Assembly (NCBI GenBank): GCA_019359125.1
Contig: JAHHHY010000002.1
Span: forward strand, 434,001 to 498,000
Origin: Pleurocapsa minor GSE-CHR-MK 17-07R
GTDB taxonomy: Bacteria; Chloroflexota; Anaerolineae; Aggregatilineales; Phototrophicaceae
Reading direction: 5' to 3'
Length of the DNA: 64,000 bases
The notes under the pieces are model-generated. The model searched no databases. It was not told the origin of the DNA and was given only the letters and a program-made list of their open reading frames with translations. The position numbers and the translations under genes are program-made. Below are positions 38,743-47,654 of this stretch, in pieces (position 1 is the stretch's first letter; the number at the start of each line of letters is the position of its first letter).

Positions 38743-38838
38743 TTAAGCGTTTAACACGAAAAACGTTTTTCTGAACTTGTTGACAAAGGCCGTTCAGATG
38801 AATAGAGTATAAGAAAAGCGTTTAGCGAAACGTTTTTC
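38743..38838 (+). promoter_or_regulatory. Promoter of a lacI-type gene flanked by CG-centred operators
   Basis: GAAAAACGTTTTTC (38758-38771) is a perfect 14-bp palindrome centred on CG, the classical LacI-family pattern. GCGAAACGTTTTTC (38825-38838) matches it at 12 of 14 positions. Near-palindromes TTAAGCGTTTAA (38743-38754) and AAAGCGTTT (38815-38823) are further candidates. Between the two best sites lies a promoter TTGACA (38780-38785), 17 bp, TAGAGT (38803-38808). The layout suggests autorepression by the LacI protein at 38935, with DNA looping, and possibly control of the divergent kinase/enolase operon. Confidence 0.7.
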
Positions 38839-38934
38839 TAAAGATTTTCGACCGTTGTACTGCCATTTTTCGGTGGGCCGCGTGATACTAATGGATACGC
38901 TTTCTTTGCAGAGTATTTTCCCGGAAATGTATCC

Positions 38935-39942
38935 ATGAAACGTCATGTCACCATCAAAGATGTGGCCCGCGTGGCGGGTGTCGCCCCCAGCACAGTCAGC
39001 TATGTGCTGAACGGCAGTCGGGCAGTCACGGCCGAGACGACCAAAGCTGTGCTGGAAGCCGTGGATCAGCTGAAGTATCGGCCGAATCCTACCGCGCAGG
39101 GCCTGGTCTCGGGCGCGTATCGCACCATCGGCGTGGTATCCGCCCAGATTTACAGTCAGTATCGCGGCCGGGTGGTGGCCGGCATCCACAGCGCGCTGCG
39201 CGGCACGGGCTATCACCCGATCGTCAGCGGGATTGAGGACTTTGCCGAACCGGACGAAGTGCTGGAGACGGTGATGGGGCGCGGGGTGGATGCCCTGATC
39301 TTCCACGATCATTTCTTCCCGCCGGAGCGAATCGCAGAGCTGCACAGGCAGATGCCGGTCATCTGCGTCGCCCGCGAAATTGACGGGATGCCCGACCGCT
39401 CTGTGCTGGTGGATGAGGTCAACGGCGGCTATCTGGCCACCCAACACCTGATTGAGCTGGGCCACACGCGCATCGCGCACTTCGTGGCCGATCATCACTT
39501 TCAGGGCGCGGCCCAGCGGCTGGCCGGATACCGCAAGGCGCTTGAAGAAGCGGGTATCCCGTTTGATCCGGCTCTGGTGTTTCAGGGCGATAATCTGGGC
39601 GACAGCGGTTTGCGCCTGGCTTACGAATTGCTGGAAAGCGGCGTGCCGGTGACGGCCATCTTCGCCGCAAACGACTATATGGCGTATGGCGCGATCCTGG
39701 CGCTGCACCGGCGCGGCCTGCGCGTGCCCGAGCATATCAGCGTGGTGGGGTATGACGACGAGCACACCTCCGGATTTTATGTGCCGCCGCTGACGACTAT
39801 TCGCCAGGAGCCCCGCGAGATGGGGCGCACCGCCGCCGAAGCAGTGCTGAAGCTGCTGCGCGGTGAGGTGTTCAGGACGGTGGTGACACCGACGCGGCTG
39901 ATCGTGCGGGAGAGCACGGCAGCGCCAGGCCACGCAGGCTAG
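38935..39942 (+). CDS. LacI-family transcriptional regulator
   Basis: 335 residues. The helix-turn-helix VTIKDVARVAGVAPSTVSYV occupies residues 4-23, with the hinge helix NPTAQGLV around 51-58 (Ala-Gln-Gly in place of the usual Ala-Arg-Xaa-Leu), then the sensor domain. CG-centred palindromes lie on both sides of its promoter, consistent with autoregulation. The CUT1 importer and glycosidase operon follows 189 bp downstream and is the most likely regulon, with a beta-linked oligosaccharide as candidate inducer. Confidence 0.92.
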   Translation: MKRHVTIKDVARVAGVAPSTVSYVLNGSRAVTAETTKAVLEAVDQLKYRPNPTAQGLVSGAYRTIGVVSAQIYSQYRGRVVAGIHSALRGTGYHPIVSGIEDFAEPDEVLETVMGRGVDALIFHDHFFPPERIAELHRQMPVICVAREIDGMPDRSVLVDEVNGGYLATQHLIELGHTRIAHFVADHHFQGAAQRLAGYRKALEEAGIPFDPALVFQGDNLGDSGLRLAYELLESGVPVTAIFAANDYMAYGAILALHRRGLRVPEHISVVGYDDEHTSGFYVPPLTTIRQEPREMGRTAAEAVLKLLRGEVFRTVVTPTRLIVRESTAAPGHAG

Positions 39943-40003
39943 ACCATGATTGATTCCGGTGGGCCCCGCCCGCCGATGCCGCAGTTCAGGTTTCGTGACA
40001 GAC

Positions 40004-40020
40004 CGTTCGTGAAACGAACG
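40004..40020. promoter_or_regulatory. Inverted repeat upstream of the importer/glycosidase operon
   Basis: CGTTCGT (40004-40010) and ACGAACG (40014-40020) form a perfect 7-bp inverted repeat around GAA, about 112 bp upstream of ATG 40132. It is the only clear dyad in the 189-bp gap after the LacI gene. It shares the AAACG half-site sequence with the operators at 38758 and 38825 but has an odd centre, so it may bind the same repressor or another one. No convincing promoter hexamers were identified in this gap. Confidence 0.5.
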
Positions 40021-40131
40021 TAATCGCAGCAGAGAAAGGACAACTGCCGGGGATTGATTTCAGAATAATGCGCTTTATTTGATCCACCTATACAACATCC
40101 TGATTTACTTTTCGCAATAAGAGAGGCGAAA

Positions 40132-41511
40132 ATGAACAAAAAGCTCATGCGTTTGGGTTTTGGTGGCTTTGCTTTGGCTGCTGCCCTGGCTGTCGGTCCT
40201 GTGGTTGCACAGGAACCCGTGACTGTAACGTGGTTTGTGGGTCTGGGCGCGGGTGGACAGCCTGAACAGATCGAGGCCCAGAATGCGGTCGTGGAAGCGT
40301 TCAATGCCTCCCAGTCTGACATCGTTCTGGAAATCCAGATCGTGGACAACGAAGTCGCTTATGACACCCTGTCGACGCTGATTGCCTCCGGCGCCGCCGG
40401 TGGTGGCCAGGCCCCCGACATCATCGGCCCGGTCGGCAATGACGGTTCGAATGCCTTCGCCGGCAACTATCTTGACCTGACCCCGATCATCGAATCGACC
40501 GGCTACGACCTGTCCCAGTTTGACCCGGCCGCGGTGGAAAGCTTCCGCCAGGTTGACGGCGCGCTGGTTGGCCTGCCGTTCGCTACGTTCCCCTCGTTCC
40601 TGTACTTCCGCCCCGGCCTGTTTGACGAAGCCGGCCTGAACTATCCTCCGCAGGAATACGGCGCACCGTATGTGATGCCGGATGGCACCGAAGTCGAATG
40701 GAACATGGAAACCCTGCGTGAAGTCGGCATGATGCTGACCGTCGATGCCAATGGCAATGACGCCACCATGGAAGAATTCGATCCCGAAGCGGTGGAACAG
40801 TGGGGCTTTGTGTCGCAGTGGAATGAACCGCGCGGCCACAGCACCTTGTTCGGTGCCAGCTCGGTGGTGGATGAAAACGGTGATGCCCAGCTGCCCCAGG
40901 CCTGGACCGACGCTTTCAACTGGTTCTATAACGGCATCTGGGAAGATCACTTCATCCCGAACGCCGCCCAGGGTGGCAGTGACCTGCTCGCCGCTGGTAA
41001 TGCCTTCTCGTCGGGCCGCGTCGCTATGGGCGCCACCCACCTGTGGTACACCTGCTGCGTCGGTGAAACCAATGACTGGGACATCGCTGCACTGCCCAGC
41101 CACAATGGCGTCGTGACTGCCAAGCTGCACGGTGACTCCTTCCGCATCCTGAATTCGACCGATGCTCCGGAAGCCGCGTTTGAAGTGCTGACCTACCTCA
41201 TCGGCGAAGCCAGCCCGACGCTGCTCGCGGTGTACGGCGGTATGCCCGTCAACGAAGCTGACCAGCCTGCATTCTTCGCTGGCCTGGACGAACGCTTTAC
41301 CCAGGGCGTGAACTGGGATGTCGCAGTGGCCAGCCTGGCCTTCGCCGACAGCCCGAACCACGAATACAGCATGCCCAACTACCTGAAGGCCAAGGACCGG
41401 ATCGGCGCCTTCCAGACCCTGTACGAAAGCACCCCCGGGCTGGATATCGATGCTGAACTGGCGCTGCTCGTCAGCGACCTCCAGTCTATCTTCGACGAAG
41501 TTGACGGCTAA
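40132..41511 (+). CDS. CUT1 sugar ABC transporter substrate-binding protein
   Basis: 459 residues. Signal peptide MNKKLMRLGFGGFALAAALA with the motif PVVAQ around 23-27 and no lipobox cysteine. The mature protein has the family-1 binding-protein layout, with QAPDIIGPVGND and an aromatic-rich ligand region (LYFRPGLFDEAG, WGFVSQWNEP). AGAGG precedes the ATG. It delivers an oligosaccharide to the two permeases downstream. The intracellular GH1 and GH-A enzymes at the end of the operon suggest a beta-linked glucan or manno-oligosaccharide. A long hairpin separates it from the permeases. Confidence 0.93.
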   Translation: MNKKLMRLGFGGFALAAALAVGPVVAQEPVTVTWFVGLGAGGQPEQIEAQNAVVEAFNASQSDIVLEIQIVDNEVAYDTLSTLIASGAAGGGQAPDIIGPVGNDGSNAFAGNYLDLTPIIESTGYDLSQFDPAAVESFRQVDGALVGLPFATFPSFLYFRPGLFDEAGLNYPPQEYGAPYVMPDGTEVEWNMETLREVGMMLTVDANGNDATMEEFDPEAVEQWGFVSQWNEPRGHSTLFGASSVVDENGDAQLPQAWTDAFNWFYNGIWEDHFIPNAAQGGSDLLAAGNAFSSGRVAMGATHLWYTCCVGETNDWDIAALPSHNGVVTAKLHGDSFRILNSTDAPEAAFEVLTYLIGEASPTLLAVYGGMPVNEADQPAFFAGLDERFTQGVNWDVAVASLAFADSPNHEYSMPNYLKAKDRIGAFQTLYESTPGLDIDAELALLVSDLQSIFDEVDG

Positions 41512-41548
41512 ACGGGTCTTTCTGATTCCCAGATAGTCCAGAATATGG

Positions 41549-41580
41549 CGGGGGCGTGTCTGATCACAGGCACGCCCCCG
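41549..41580 (+). promoter_or_regulatory. Strong hairpin after the binding-protein gene
   Basis: CGGGGGCGTG (41549-41558) and CACGCCCCCG (41571-41580) pair perfectly, and four more pairs (one wobble) extend the stem to 14 bp with an ATCA loop. It begins 38 bp after the binding-protein stop and has no T-tract. It is the equivalent of the hairpins at 14459, 60138 and 63327. Confidence 0.75.
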
Positions 41581-41609
41581 TATCACCCGACCTGTTAATG
41601 GGGGCTGCC

Positions 41610-42557
41610 ATGTCTATTTTTTCTCCTGATGTCGCACGAGATTTTCCCGGCGAAGGCACGCTGGACAAGCGCAAGAGCCGCATGGGGATTCTCTTTATTC
41701 TGCCCTGGATCATCGGACTGGTGGCATTCACCATCCTGCCGATGGGTGCATCGCTGATCCTGTCTCTGACTGATTACAACCTCAACACCCCAACAGAAAT
41801 CAATTTCATCGGCTTAGATAATTACGTCAATTTCTTTCAGGACCCGATCGTCGGGGTTTCCCTGGGCGCCACGCTGAAATTTGCGGTCATTTCACTGCCA
41901 CTGGCGATCTTCCTGCCGGTGCTGCTGGCCGCCCTGCTGAACAGTGAATTTCTGGCAGGCAAGCGCTTGTTCCGCCTGCTGTTCTATGTGCCGTACATGG
42001 TGCCTGTGGTCTCCAGCGCGTATATCTGGTCGGGCACGCTGAACACTGAAACAGGCTGGGTAAACCGCCTGCTCGAGTCAATCGGCATCGCCGGCCCCAA
42101 CTGGATGTACAGCATTGACTGGATTTATCCCGCGCTGGTGCTGATCGGCCTGTGGGGCATCGGCAACGCCATGCTCATCACGCTGTCCGGTATGCAGGGC
42201 GTTCCCACTGAACTTTACGAGGCTGCCCGCGTGGACGGGGCTTCTTATCTGCGGCGCTTCCGCCATATCACCCTGCCGATGATCTCTCCGGTCATCTTCT
42301 ACAATCTGGTGCTCTCGGTGATCGGCCTGTTCCGCTATTTTGAGACGCCCTTCATCCTCAAGGGCCCGACCGGCGACCCCGGCAACTCGACGCTGTTTTT
42401 CAACATTCATCTGTACAAGGAAGCTTTCACGTTCAAAAACATGGGCTATGGCGCCACGCTGGCCTGGATGCTCTTCCTGATGGCGTTCACGGTCACCATC
42501 TTCCTGTTTACGACTTCCAAGTACTGGGTCTACTATTCGAGTGGAGACAAAGACTGA
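41610..42557 (+). CDS. CUT1 sugar ABC transporter permease (MalF-like)
   Basis: 315 residues from ATG 41610, chosen because GGGGG lies about 5 bp upstream; ATG 41556 would fall inside the hairpin. Six membrane helices of usual spacing, starting with GILFILPWIIGLVAFTILPM, and the EAA loop ELYEAARVDGASYLRRFRHI. Length is normal, unlike the enlarged permease at 14578. Its stop overlaps the next start (TGATG). The ATPase is not encoded nearby, as is common for CUT1 systems that share one ATPase. Confidence 0.93.
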   Translation: MSIFSPDVARDFPGEGTLDKRKSRMGILFILPWIIGLVAFTILPMGASLILSLTDYNLNTPTEINFIGLDNYVNFFQDPIVGVSLGATLKFAVISLPLAIFLPVLLAALLNSEFLAGKRLFRLLFYVPYMVPVVSSAYIWSGTLNTETGWVNRLLESIGIAGPNWMYSIDWIYPALVLIGLWGIGNAMLITLSGMQGVPTELYEAARVDGASYLRRFRHITLPMISPVIFYNLVLSVIGLFRYFETPFILKGPTGDPGNSTLFFNIHLYKEAFTFKNMGYGATLAWMLFLMAFTVTIFLFTTSKYWVYYSSGDKD

Positions 42558-43603
42558 TGAATGCCTATCAGAGCCGCCAGGCCCGGCTGGGCATGACCGC
42601 TTCGGTCACCCTGTTTGCGTGCCTGCTTCTGTCCGCGTTTCTTCTGCCGTTTGTCTACGGCACGTTGACCGCATTTAAAGACAAAGACCAGATTGTCGCC
42701 AGCGCCACCGGCTCGATTTTCCCGATGACCGGCGAGACTGCCACGATCGATGGCACAGCCTATCCGATCTATGAAGTGCCCATGCCCGATGGAACCGTCC
42801 GCGAGCTGGCGCTGATTGCCGGACGCCGCAACGACAGTACCTTTATCGATCCGGCCGACCCGACGGCCACGCCGATCGAATGGGAAGGCCGCTGGCGTCA
42901 GCTTGAGCAAGTGATGTTCTTCGATCCGAAATTCGGCAACTTCGGCGAAGTGTGGAACGGCGTAAATTTCCCGCTGCTGCTGGGCAACACGATGGCGATC
43001 GCGCTGTTTGGCGTGGTGGGCACGCTGATTTCCTCGATTCTGGTGGCCTACGGCTTCGCCCGCTTCCCGATTCCTGGCAAGCGCCTGCTGTTCCTGCTGC
43101 TGGTGGGCACGATTATCCTGCCGCGCCAGGTCACGCTGGTGCCGACCTATGCGTTCTTCTCGATCATCGGCTGGACGGGTACGTGGCTGCCGCTGATCAT
43201 TCCGCACTTCTTCGCCAACGCGTACAACGTCTTCCTGCTGCGCCAGTACTTCATGACGCTGCCGCGTGACCTGGACGAAGCCGCCATGATCGACGGCGCC
43301 TCGCCGCTGCGCGTGCTGCTGTCGGTCATTATCCCGCAGAGCTGGCCGGCCATTGTCACGGTGGGGCTGTTCCATATCGTGTTTGCGTGGAATGACTATT
43401 TTGAGCCGCTGATCTATCTGCTGGGCAAGCCTGAACTGCAACCTATCAGCGTGGGCATCCAGCGCTTCAATTTTATCTATGACCAGCAGCCGCATCTGAT
43501 TCAGGCCACAGCCATCATTGGCCTGGCGGTGCCGGTGCTGCTGTTCATCTTCGCCCAGCGCTTCTTTATGCGCGGCGTCGTCGTGACCGGTGTGGAGAAG
43601 TAA
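42557..43603 (+). CDS. CUT1 sugar ABC transporter permease (MalG-like) with large external loop
   Basis: 348 residues, longer than the usual 270-300. TM1 (about 11-36) is followed by some 95 residues (about 38-133) of polar sequence with beta character (SIFPMTGETATIDGTAYPIY and onwards) before TM2. By the positive-inside rule this is outside the membrane, comparable to the P2 domain of E. coli MalF but present on the MalG partner. The EAA loop DLDEAAMIDGASPLRVLLSV is intact. Coupled to the previous permease. The loop may contact the binding protein. Confidence 0.92.
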   Translation: MNAYQSRQARLGMTASVTLFACLLLSAFLLPFVYGTLTAFKDKDQIVASATGSIFPMTGETATIDGTAYPIYEVPMPDGTVRELALIAGRRNDSTFIDPADPTATPIEWEGRWRQLEQVMFFDPKFGNFGEVWNGVNFPLLLGNTMAIALFGVVGTLISSILVAYGFARFPIPGKRLLFLLLVGTIILPRQVTLVPTYAFFSIIGWTGTWLPLIIPHFFANAYNVFLLRQYFMTLPRDLDEAAMIDGASPLRVLLSVIIPQSWPAIVTVGLFHIVFAWNDYFEPLIYLLGKPELQPISVGIQRFNFIYDQQPHLIQATAIIGLAVPVLLFIFAQRFFMRGVVVTGVEK

Positions 43604-43604
43604 T

Positions 43605-44897
43605 ATGAAGCGCGTTCTGCTGCTGGCCACTGGCCTGTTGCTAACGGCTGGTCTGGCGGCCGGGCAGGGCGACATAGCTGTGATTGAGGTGGATGCTTCG
43701 GCAGCGCTGCTGGATATTCCGCCGACTCTCTTTGGCGCGAACTACGGCACGCTGAATATGATCACGCCTGATTTATACCCGCTGGTTCCGGAAAGTGGCA
43801 TCACCTGGTGGCGCTTTCCGGGCGGCGCGGTGGGCGACGATCAGCTGCTTCAGCGCTCAACTGTTGATCTGTACATGGGGCAGGCCCGGTTATTTGGCCT
43901 GGAGATGCTGATTCAGGCGCGCATGGAAGGCGGTTCCCCAGAAATGGCCGCCGACCTCGTGCGCATGGTCAATATCGACCGCGGCTATGATGTGCGCCTG
44001 TGGAGTATCGGCAACGAAGCCGATTTGTATGACGACTATACGGCAGAGCAGGCGGCCGCTGAATGGCGCGCCAATGCGCTGGCCATGCTGGAAGTCGATC
44101 CTGACCTGGTGCTGGTCGGCCCGGACACTTCTCAGTTCACCGGAAATCCGGCCGATAATCCGCGCGCGCATGAATTCCTGCGCGTCTTTCTGGAAACCAA
44201 TGGCGACCTGGTCGATATCGTCTCGGTGCATCGCTACCCCTTCCCGGACAACGGCCAGGGCATCGCTGCGACAATCGCTGACCTGCGGGCGGATGCGCCG
44301 CGCTGGACGGATATTGCCGCGAACTTGCACGAGTGGGTGCTGCGCTACACCGGGCGTGACCTGCCCGTGGCCATGAATGAAGTGGCCAGCCACTGGAGCG
44401 CAGGCACTGCCGGGGAAGCGACGCCAGACTCGCACTACAACGCGATCTGGTGGGCGGACGTGCTGGGCCGGATCATCACCGGCGGCGTCGACCGGGTGGC
44501 CTATTTCGGCATGCAGACCAATGACGGCCTCAGCGGCCACGGCCTGCTGGCGCGCTACGACGCGCGCCCGACGTTTTACACCTATGCGCTGTATGCAGAA
44601 TTTGGCGAGACACTGGTGCGCGCCACGGTACCCGACGACGACGTGCGCGCTTATGCCGCGCTGCGCCAGAGCGATGGAGCGCTGACGATTCTGCTCGTCA
44701 ACATGGCTGACGAGGCCCACACCAGGCGCATCGCAGTCAGCGGTTTTGAAACTGCCTCGGCCGCTGCGCGCAGGTTTGACAGCACGCACGAAGGCCTGGC
44801 TGAGCTTGAAATGAATGATTCCCTGTCGGATGCGGGGCTTGAACTGCCTCCGCAGTCCATCACCCTGCTGACGCTGACGCCAGCAGGCGCGCCGTGA
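43605..44897 (+). CDS. Secreted clan GH-A glycoside hydrolase
   Basis: 430 residues from ATG 43605, one base after the permease stop. Signal peptide MKRVLLLATGLLLTAGLAAG with probable cleavage near 20-22. A TIM barrel is predicted, with the acid/base Glu138 in WSIGNEADLY and nucleophile Glu259 in AMNEVASHW; both follow beta strands as in clan GH-A (families 39, 51, 79 and related). A C-terminal beta domain of about 90 residues closes the chain. It is the only exported hydrolase of the operon and may release the sugar that the importer takes up. The family within the clan is not resolved. Confidence 0.75.
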   Translation: MKRVLLLATGLLLTAGLAAGQGDIAVIEVDASAALLDIPPTLFGANYGTLNMITPDLYPLVPESGITWWRFPGGAVGDDQLLQRSTVDLYMGQARLFGLEMLIQARMEGGSPEMAADLVRMVNIDRGYDVRLWSIGNEADLYDDYTAEQAAAEWRANALAMLEVDPDLVLVGPDTSQFTGNPADNPRAHEFLRVFLETNGDLVDIVSVHRYPFPDNGQGIAATIADLRADAPRWTDIAANLHEWVLRYTGRDLPVAMNEVASHWSAGTAGEATPDSHYNAIWWADVLGRIITGGVDRVAYFGMQTNDGLSGHGLLARYDARPTFYTYALYAEFGETLVRATVPDDDVRAYAALRQSDGALTILLVNMADEAHTRRIAVSGFETASAAARRFDSTHEGLAELEMNDSLSDAGLELPPQSITLLTLTPAGAP

Positions 44898-44913
44898 AAA
44901 AGGTAGACACGCC

Positions 44914-46242
44914 ATGAAATTTCCGGATGGTTTTCTGTGGGGCTCAGCAACATCCAGCTATCAGATTGAAGGCGCGGTGGCGACAGATGGGCGTCTGCCC
45001 TCCATCTGGGACACCTTTTCGCACACGCCCGGTCGCGTGCTGAACGGTGACACCGGCGATATTGCCAACAGGCATTACGAGCTGTTCCGCGATGATGTGG
45101 CGATGATGGCCGATCTGGGCTTGCAGGCGTATCGCTTCAGCATAGCTTGGCCGCGTGTGTTCCCGCAGGGTGTCGGTCCGCTGAACGAAAAGGGCCTGGC
45201 GTTCTATGACAGCCTGGTCGATGCGCTGCTGGAAAAGAATATCGAACCGATGATTACGCTGTATCACTGGGATCTGCCGCAGGCGCTGCAGGAAACGGGC
45301 GGCTGGCAGTCGCGCGATACCGTGCATGCCTTTGCAGACTACGCCGCGCTGATCGCCGAGACGCTGGGCGACCGCGTGAAGCATATCGCCACGCACAACG
45401 AGCCGTGGTGCGTCGGCTTCCTGGGCCACTGGATGGGCGAACATGCGCCCGGCGAACGGGGCAACCTCAAGGCGGCTTTGCAGGTGATTCATCACGTGCT
45501 GCTGTCGCACGGGCTGGCGGTGCAGGCGATGCGCGCCATTCGCCCTGAGGCCGACCTGGGCATCGTGCTCAATCACACCTGGTCGCACGCCGCTTCAGAC
45601 AGTGAGGCGGATATTCAGGCTGCCCATCGTCATGACGGGTTTTTCAATCGCTGGTTTCTGGACCCGCTGTTCCGCGGTGAGTATCCTGCCGATATGCTGG
45701 CGCTGTATGGCGATGATGCGCCTGTCGTGCAGGCCGGTGACCTGGACAATATCAGCACACCGATTGATTTTCTGGGCGTGAATTACTACACCCGGTCGGT
45801 CGTCGCAGACAGCTTGAAGCCGCCGTTGCTTCTGAACCATCTGCGTGGCGAGGGCCCGCGCACGGCCATGGACTGGGAAGTGTATGCACCCGGCCTGTGC
45901 AACATCCTCACGCGCATCCATCAGGACTATCACCCGAAGGCGCTGTATGTGACCGAGAACGGCGCGGCCTATGACGACGTGCTGGATGCCACGACGGGTG
46001 GGGTGCATGACCCCGACCGCATCGAGTATCTGCGCCAGCATCTCGAGGCGGCCAAGTGCGCCATCGACAATGGCGCGCCGCTGAAAGGCTATTTCGTCTG
46101 GTCGCTGATGGACAACTTCGAGTGGGCGTGGGGCTTCGACAAGCGCTTCGGTATCGTGTATGTGGATTACGCATCCCAGAAGCGCGTGCTGAAAGACAGC
46201 GCGCTGTGGTTTCGCGAACTGATCGTCCACAACGGTTGGTAA
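44914..46242 (+). CDS. Glycoside hydrolase family 1 beta-glucosidase
   Basis: 442 residues, no signal peptide. N-terminal signature FLWGSATSSYQIEGA, acid/base Glu163 in HNEPW, nucleophile Glu348 in YVTENG, and WSLMDNFEWAWGF near the end. AAAAAGGT lies upstream of the ATG. It should act in the cytoplasm on imported beta-glycosides. It is related to the GH1 enzyme at 33873 but clearly distinct, so the organism has at least two GH1 enzymes in this interval. It lies 16 bp after the secreted hydrolase, within the operon. Confidence 0.93.
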   Translation: MKFPDGFLWGSATSSYQIEGAVATDGRLPSIWDTFSHTPGRVLNGDTGDIANRHYELFRDDVAMMADLGLQAYRFSIAWPRVFPQGVGPLNEKGLAFYDSLVDALLEKNIEPMITLYHWDLPQALQETGGWQSRDTVHAFADYAALIAETLGDRVKHIATHNEPWCVGFLGHWMGEHAPGERGNLKAALQVIHHVLLSHGLAVQAMRAIRPEADLGIVLNHTWSHAASDSEADIQAAHRHDGFFNRWFLDPLFRGEYPADMLALYGDDAPVVQAGDLDNISTPIDFLGVNYYTRSVVADSLKPPLLLNHLRGEGPRTAMDWEVYAPGLCNILTRIHQDYHPKALYVTENGAAYDDVLDATTGGVHDPDRIEYLRQHLEAAKCAIDNGAPLKGYFVWSLMDNFEWAWGFDKRFGIVYVDYASQKRVLKDSALWFRELIVHNGW

Positions 46243-46286
46243 CACCGCAGTCTCATTTAACCGGGTAACACAGGCGGGCCGGCACG

Positions 46287-47543
46287 ATGTATGCAGAAGC
46301 GGGGCAACCCTTTGTTTTTGGTGTGAATTACTGGCCTCGGCGCAAGGCCATGTACTGGTGGTCGGACTTCGATGCCCAGGAAGCGGCCGAGGAATTCGAC
46401 GTGCTGAAGGAACTCGGTCTGACGCTGGTGCGCATCTTCCTGCTGTGGGACGATTTTCAGCCGACGCCAGACGCAGTGTCGGCAGACGCGCTGGCCTCGC
46501 TGGCCACCGTGGCAGATCTGGCAGCCGAGCGCGGCCTGAAGCTAGACGTGACTTTTTTCACCGGGCATATGAGCGGCCCGAACTGGTCACCGCGCTGGCT
46601 GCTGGATGATGCACAGCCGCATTTCCCGCCGCGCAAGCTGGTCAGCGCGGGTGAGCCAGTCGTGACAGGCTATCGCAATTTCTTCACCGACCCGGTCGCA
46701 TGGGCGGCCCAGTTGTTGCAGATTGAGACGGTCGTGCGCCTGCTGCGCGATCATCCCGGCGTGGGCATGTGGAATCTGGGCAACGAGCCTGATTTATTCG
46801 CCATCGCGCCGGATCGCGAGACGGGACGCCGCTGGGTGAGCGAGATGTGCGCGGCCATTCGTGCGCTGGATACGGCCCATCCGATCACGTGTGGGCTGCA
46901 TGCCGCCAGCCTGATGTCGCGCGACGCGCTGCGCATCGACGACACCTTTGGCATAACCGATCTGGCCGTCATGCACAGCTATCCGATGTACAGCCATGTT
47001 TCGCGTTCGCCGCTCGACCCGCTGTTCGTCCCCTTTACCTGTGCGCTGACCAGCGCGCTGTGCGGCAAGCCGACGCTGATGGAAGAATTTGGCGGCTGCA
47101 CAGCCGACCCCGGTGGACCGAGCGAGCTGTGGGCCTGGAATGCCTATGGCGTGGACCGCTCGCAGTTCATGGCGTCTGAGAGCGCGCTGGCCGATTATCT
47201 GGCGCAGGTGCTGCCTGCGCTGGTAGATGTCGGCGCGACTGGCTCGCTGACCTGGTGCTTTGCCGATTATCACGAGTCGCTGTGGAGCAAGCCGCCGTGC
47301 GATGAGGCCCGCCACGAACGCTTCTTTGGCCTGGTGCGGCCGGATGGCACGCTGAAGGAACACGCGCTGGTCATCAAGCGATTTGCCGAGACGAACCCGG
47401 TTATCAGGCCTGCGCGCTATCCAGTGACGCTGGACCTTTCGCCGGATGATTTCTATGCCGACCCGGCTGGTCACGCAGAGCGTCTGTATCGCCAGTGGCT
47501 GATTGCGCGTGGAGAACCGCTGACGCTGCCCGCGCTGCTGTAA
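46287..47543 (+). CDS. Clan GH-A glycoside hydrolase (GH5-like), cytoplasmic
   Basis: 418 residues without a signal peptide. A TIM barrel starts with FGVNYWPRR and contains LVRIFLLWDDFQP. The acid/base is Glu167 in WNLGNEPDLF and the nucleophile is Glu266 or Glu267 in LMEEFGG. These features fit GH5-type mannanases and exo-glucosidases or related GH-A families. As last gene of the importer operon, directly before an intrinsic terminator, it probably trims the same imported oligosaccharide as the GH1 enzyme. The weak ribosome site makes the start at ATG 46287 somewhat uncertain. Confidence 0.78.
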   Translation: MYAEAGQPFVFGVNYWPRRKAMYWWSDFDAQEAAEEFDVLKELGLTLVRIFLLWDDFQPTPDAVSADALASLATVADLAAERGLKLDVTFFTGHMSGPNWSPRWLLDDAQPHFPPRKLVSAGEPVVTGYRNFFTDPVAWAAQLLQIETVVRLLRDHPGVGMWNLGNEPDLFAIAPDRETGRRWVSEMCAAIRALDTAHPITCGLHAASLMSRDALRIDDTFGITDLAVMHSYPMYSHVSRSPLDPLFVPFTCALTSALCGKPTLMEEFGGCTADPGGPSELWAWNAYGVDRSQFMASESALADYLAQVLPALVDVGATGSLTWCFADYHESLWSKPPCDEARHERFFGLVRPDGTLKEHALVIKRFAETNPVIRPARYPVTLDLSPDDFYADPAGHAERLYRQWLIARGEPLTLPALL

Positions 47544-47580
47544 CCTGCGGCGCAAAATTCTTTGTCTTCACTCAGGCGAA

Positions 47581-47625
47581 ACGGGACGATTGCGTGATAA
47601 AATTCACGAAGTCGTCCCGTTTTTT
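47581..47625 (+). terminator. Intrinsic terminator of the importer/glycosidase operon
   Basis: ACGGGACGA (47581-47589) pairs with TCGTCCCGT (47612-47620), and the loop can fold further through CGTGA/TCACG. Six T residues (47620-47625) follow at once. This is the only textbook rho-independent terminator in the window and it closes the operon that begins at 40132. Confidence 0.92.
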
Positions 47626-47654
47626 CGTATATCAACATTCACGAGGCATCGCTT

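Noticed and set aside
40105-41586. Antisense open frame of 493 codons opposite the second binding-protein gene
   Set aside because: Shadow of a well-supported binding protein with signal peptide and ribosome site.
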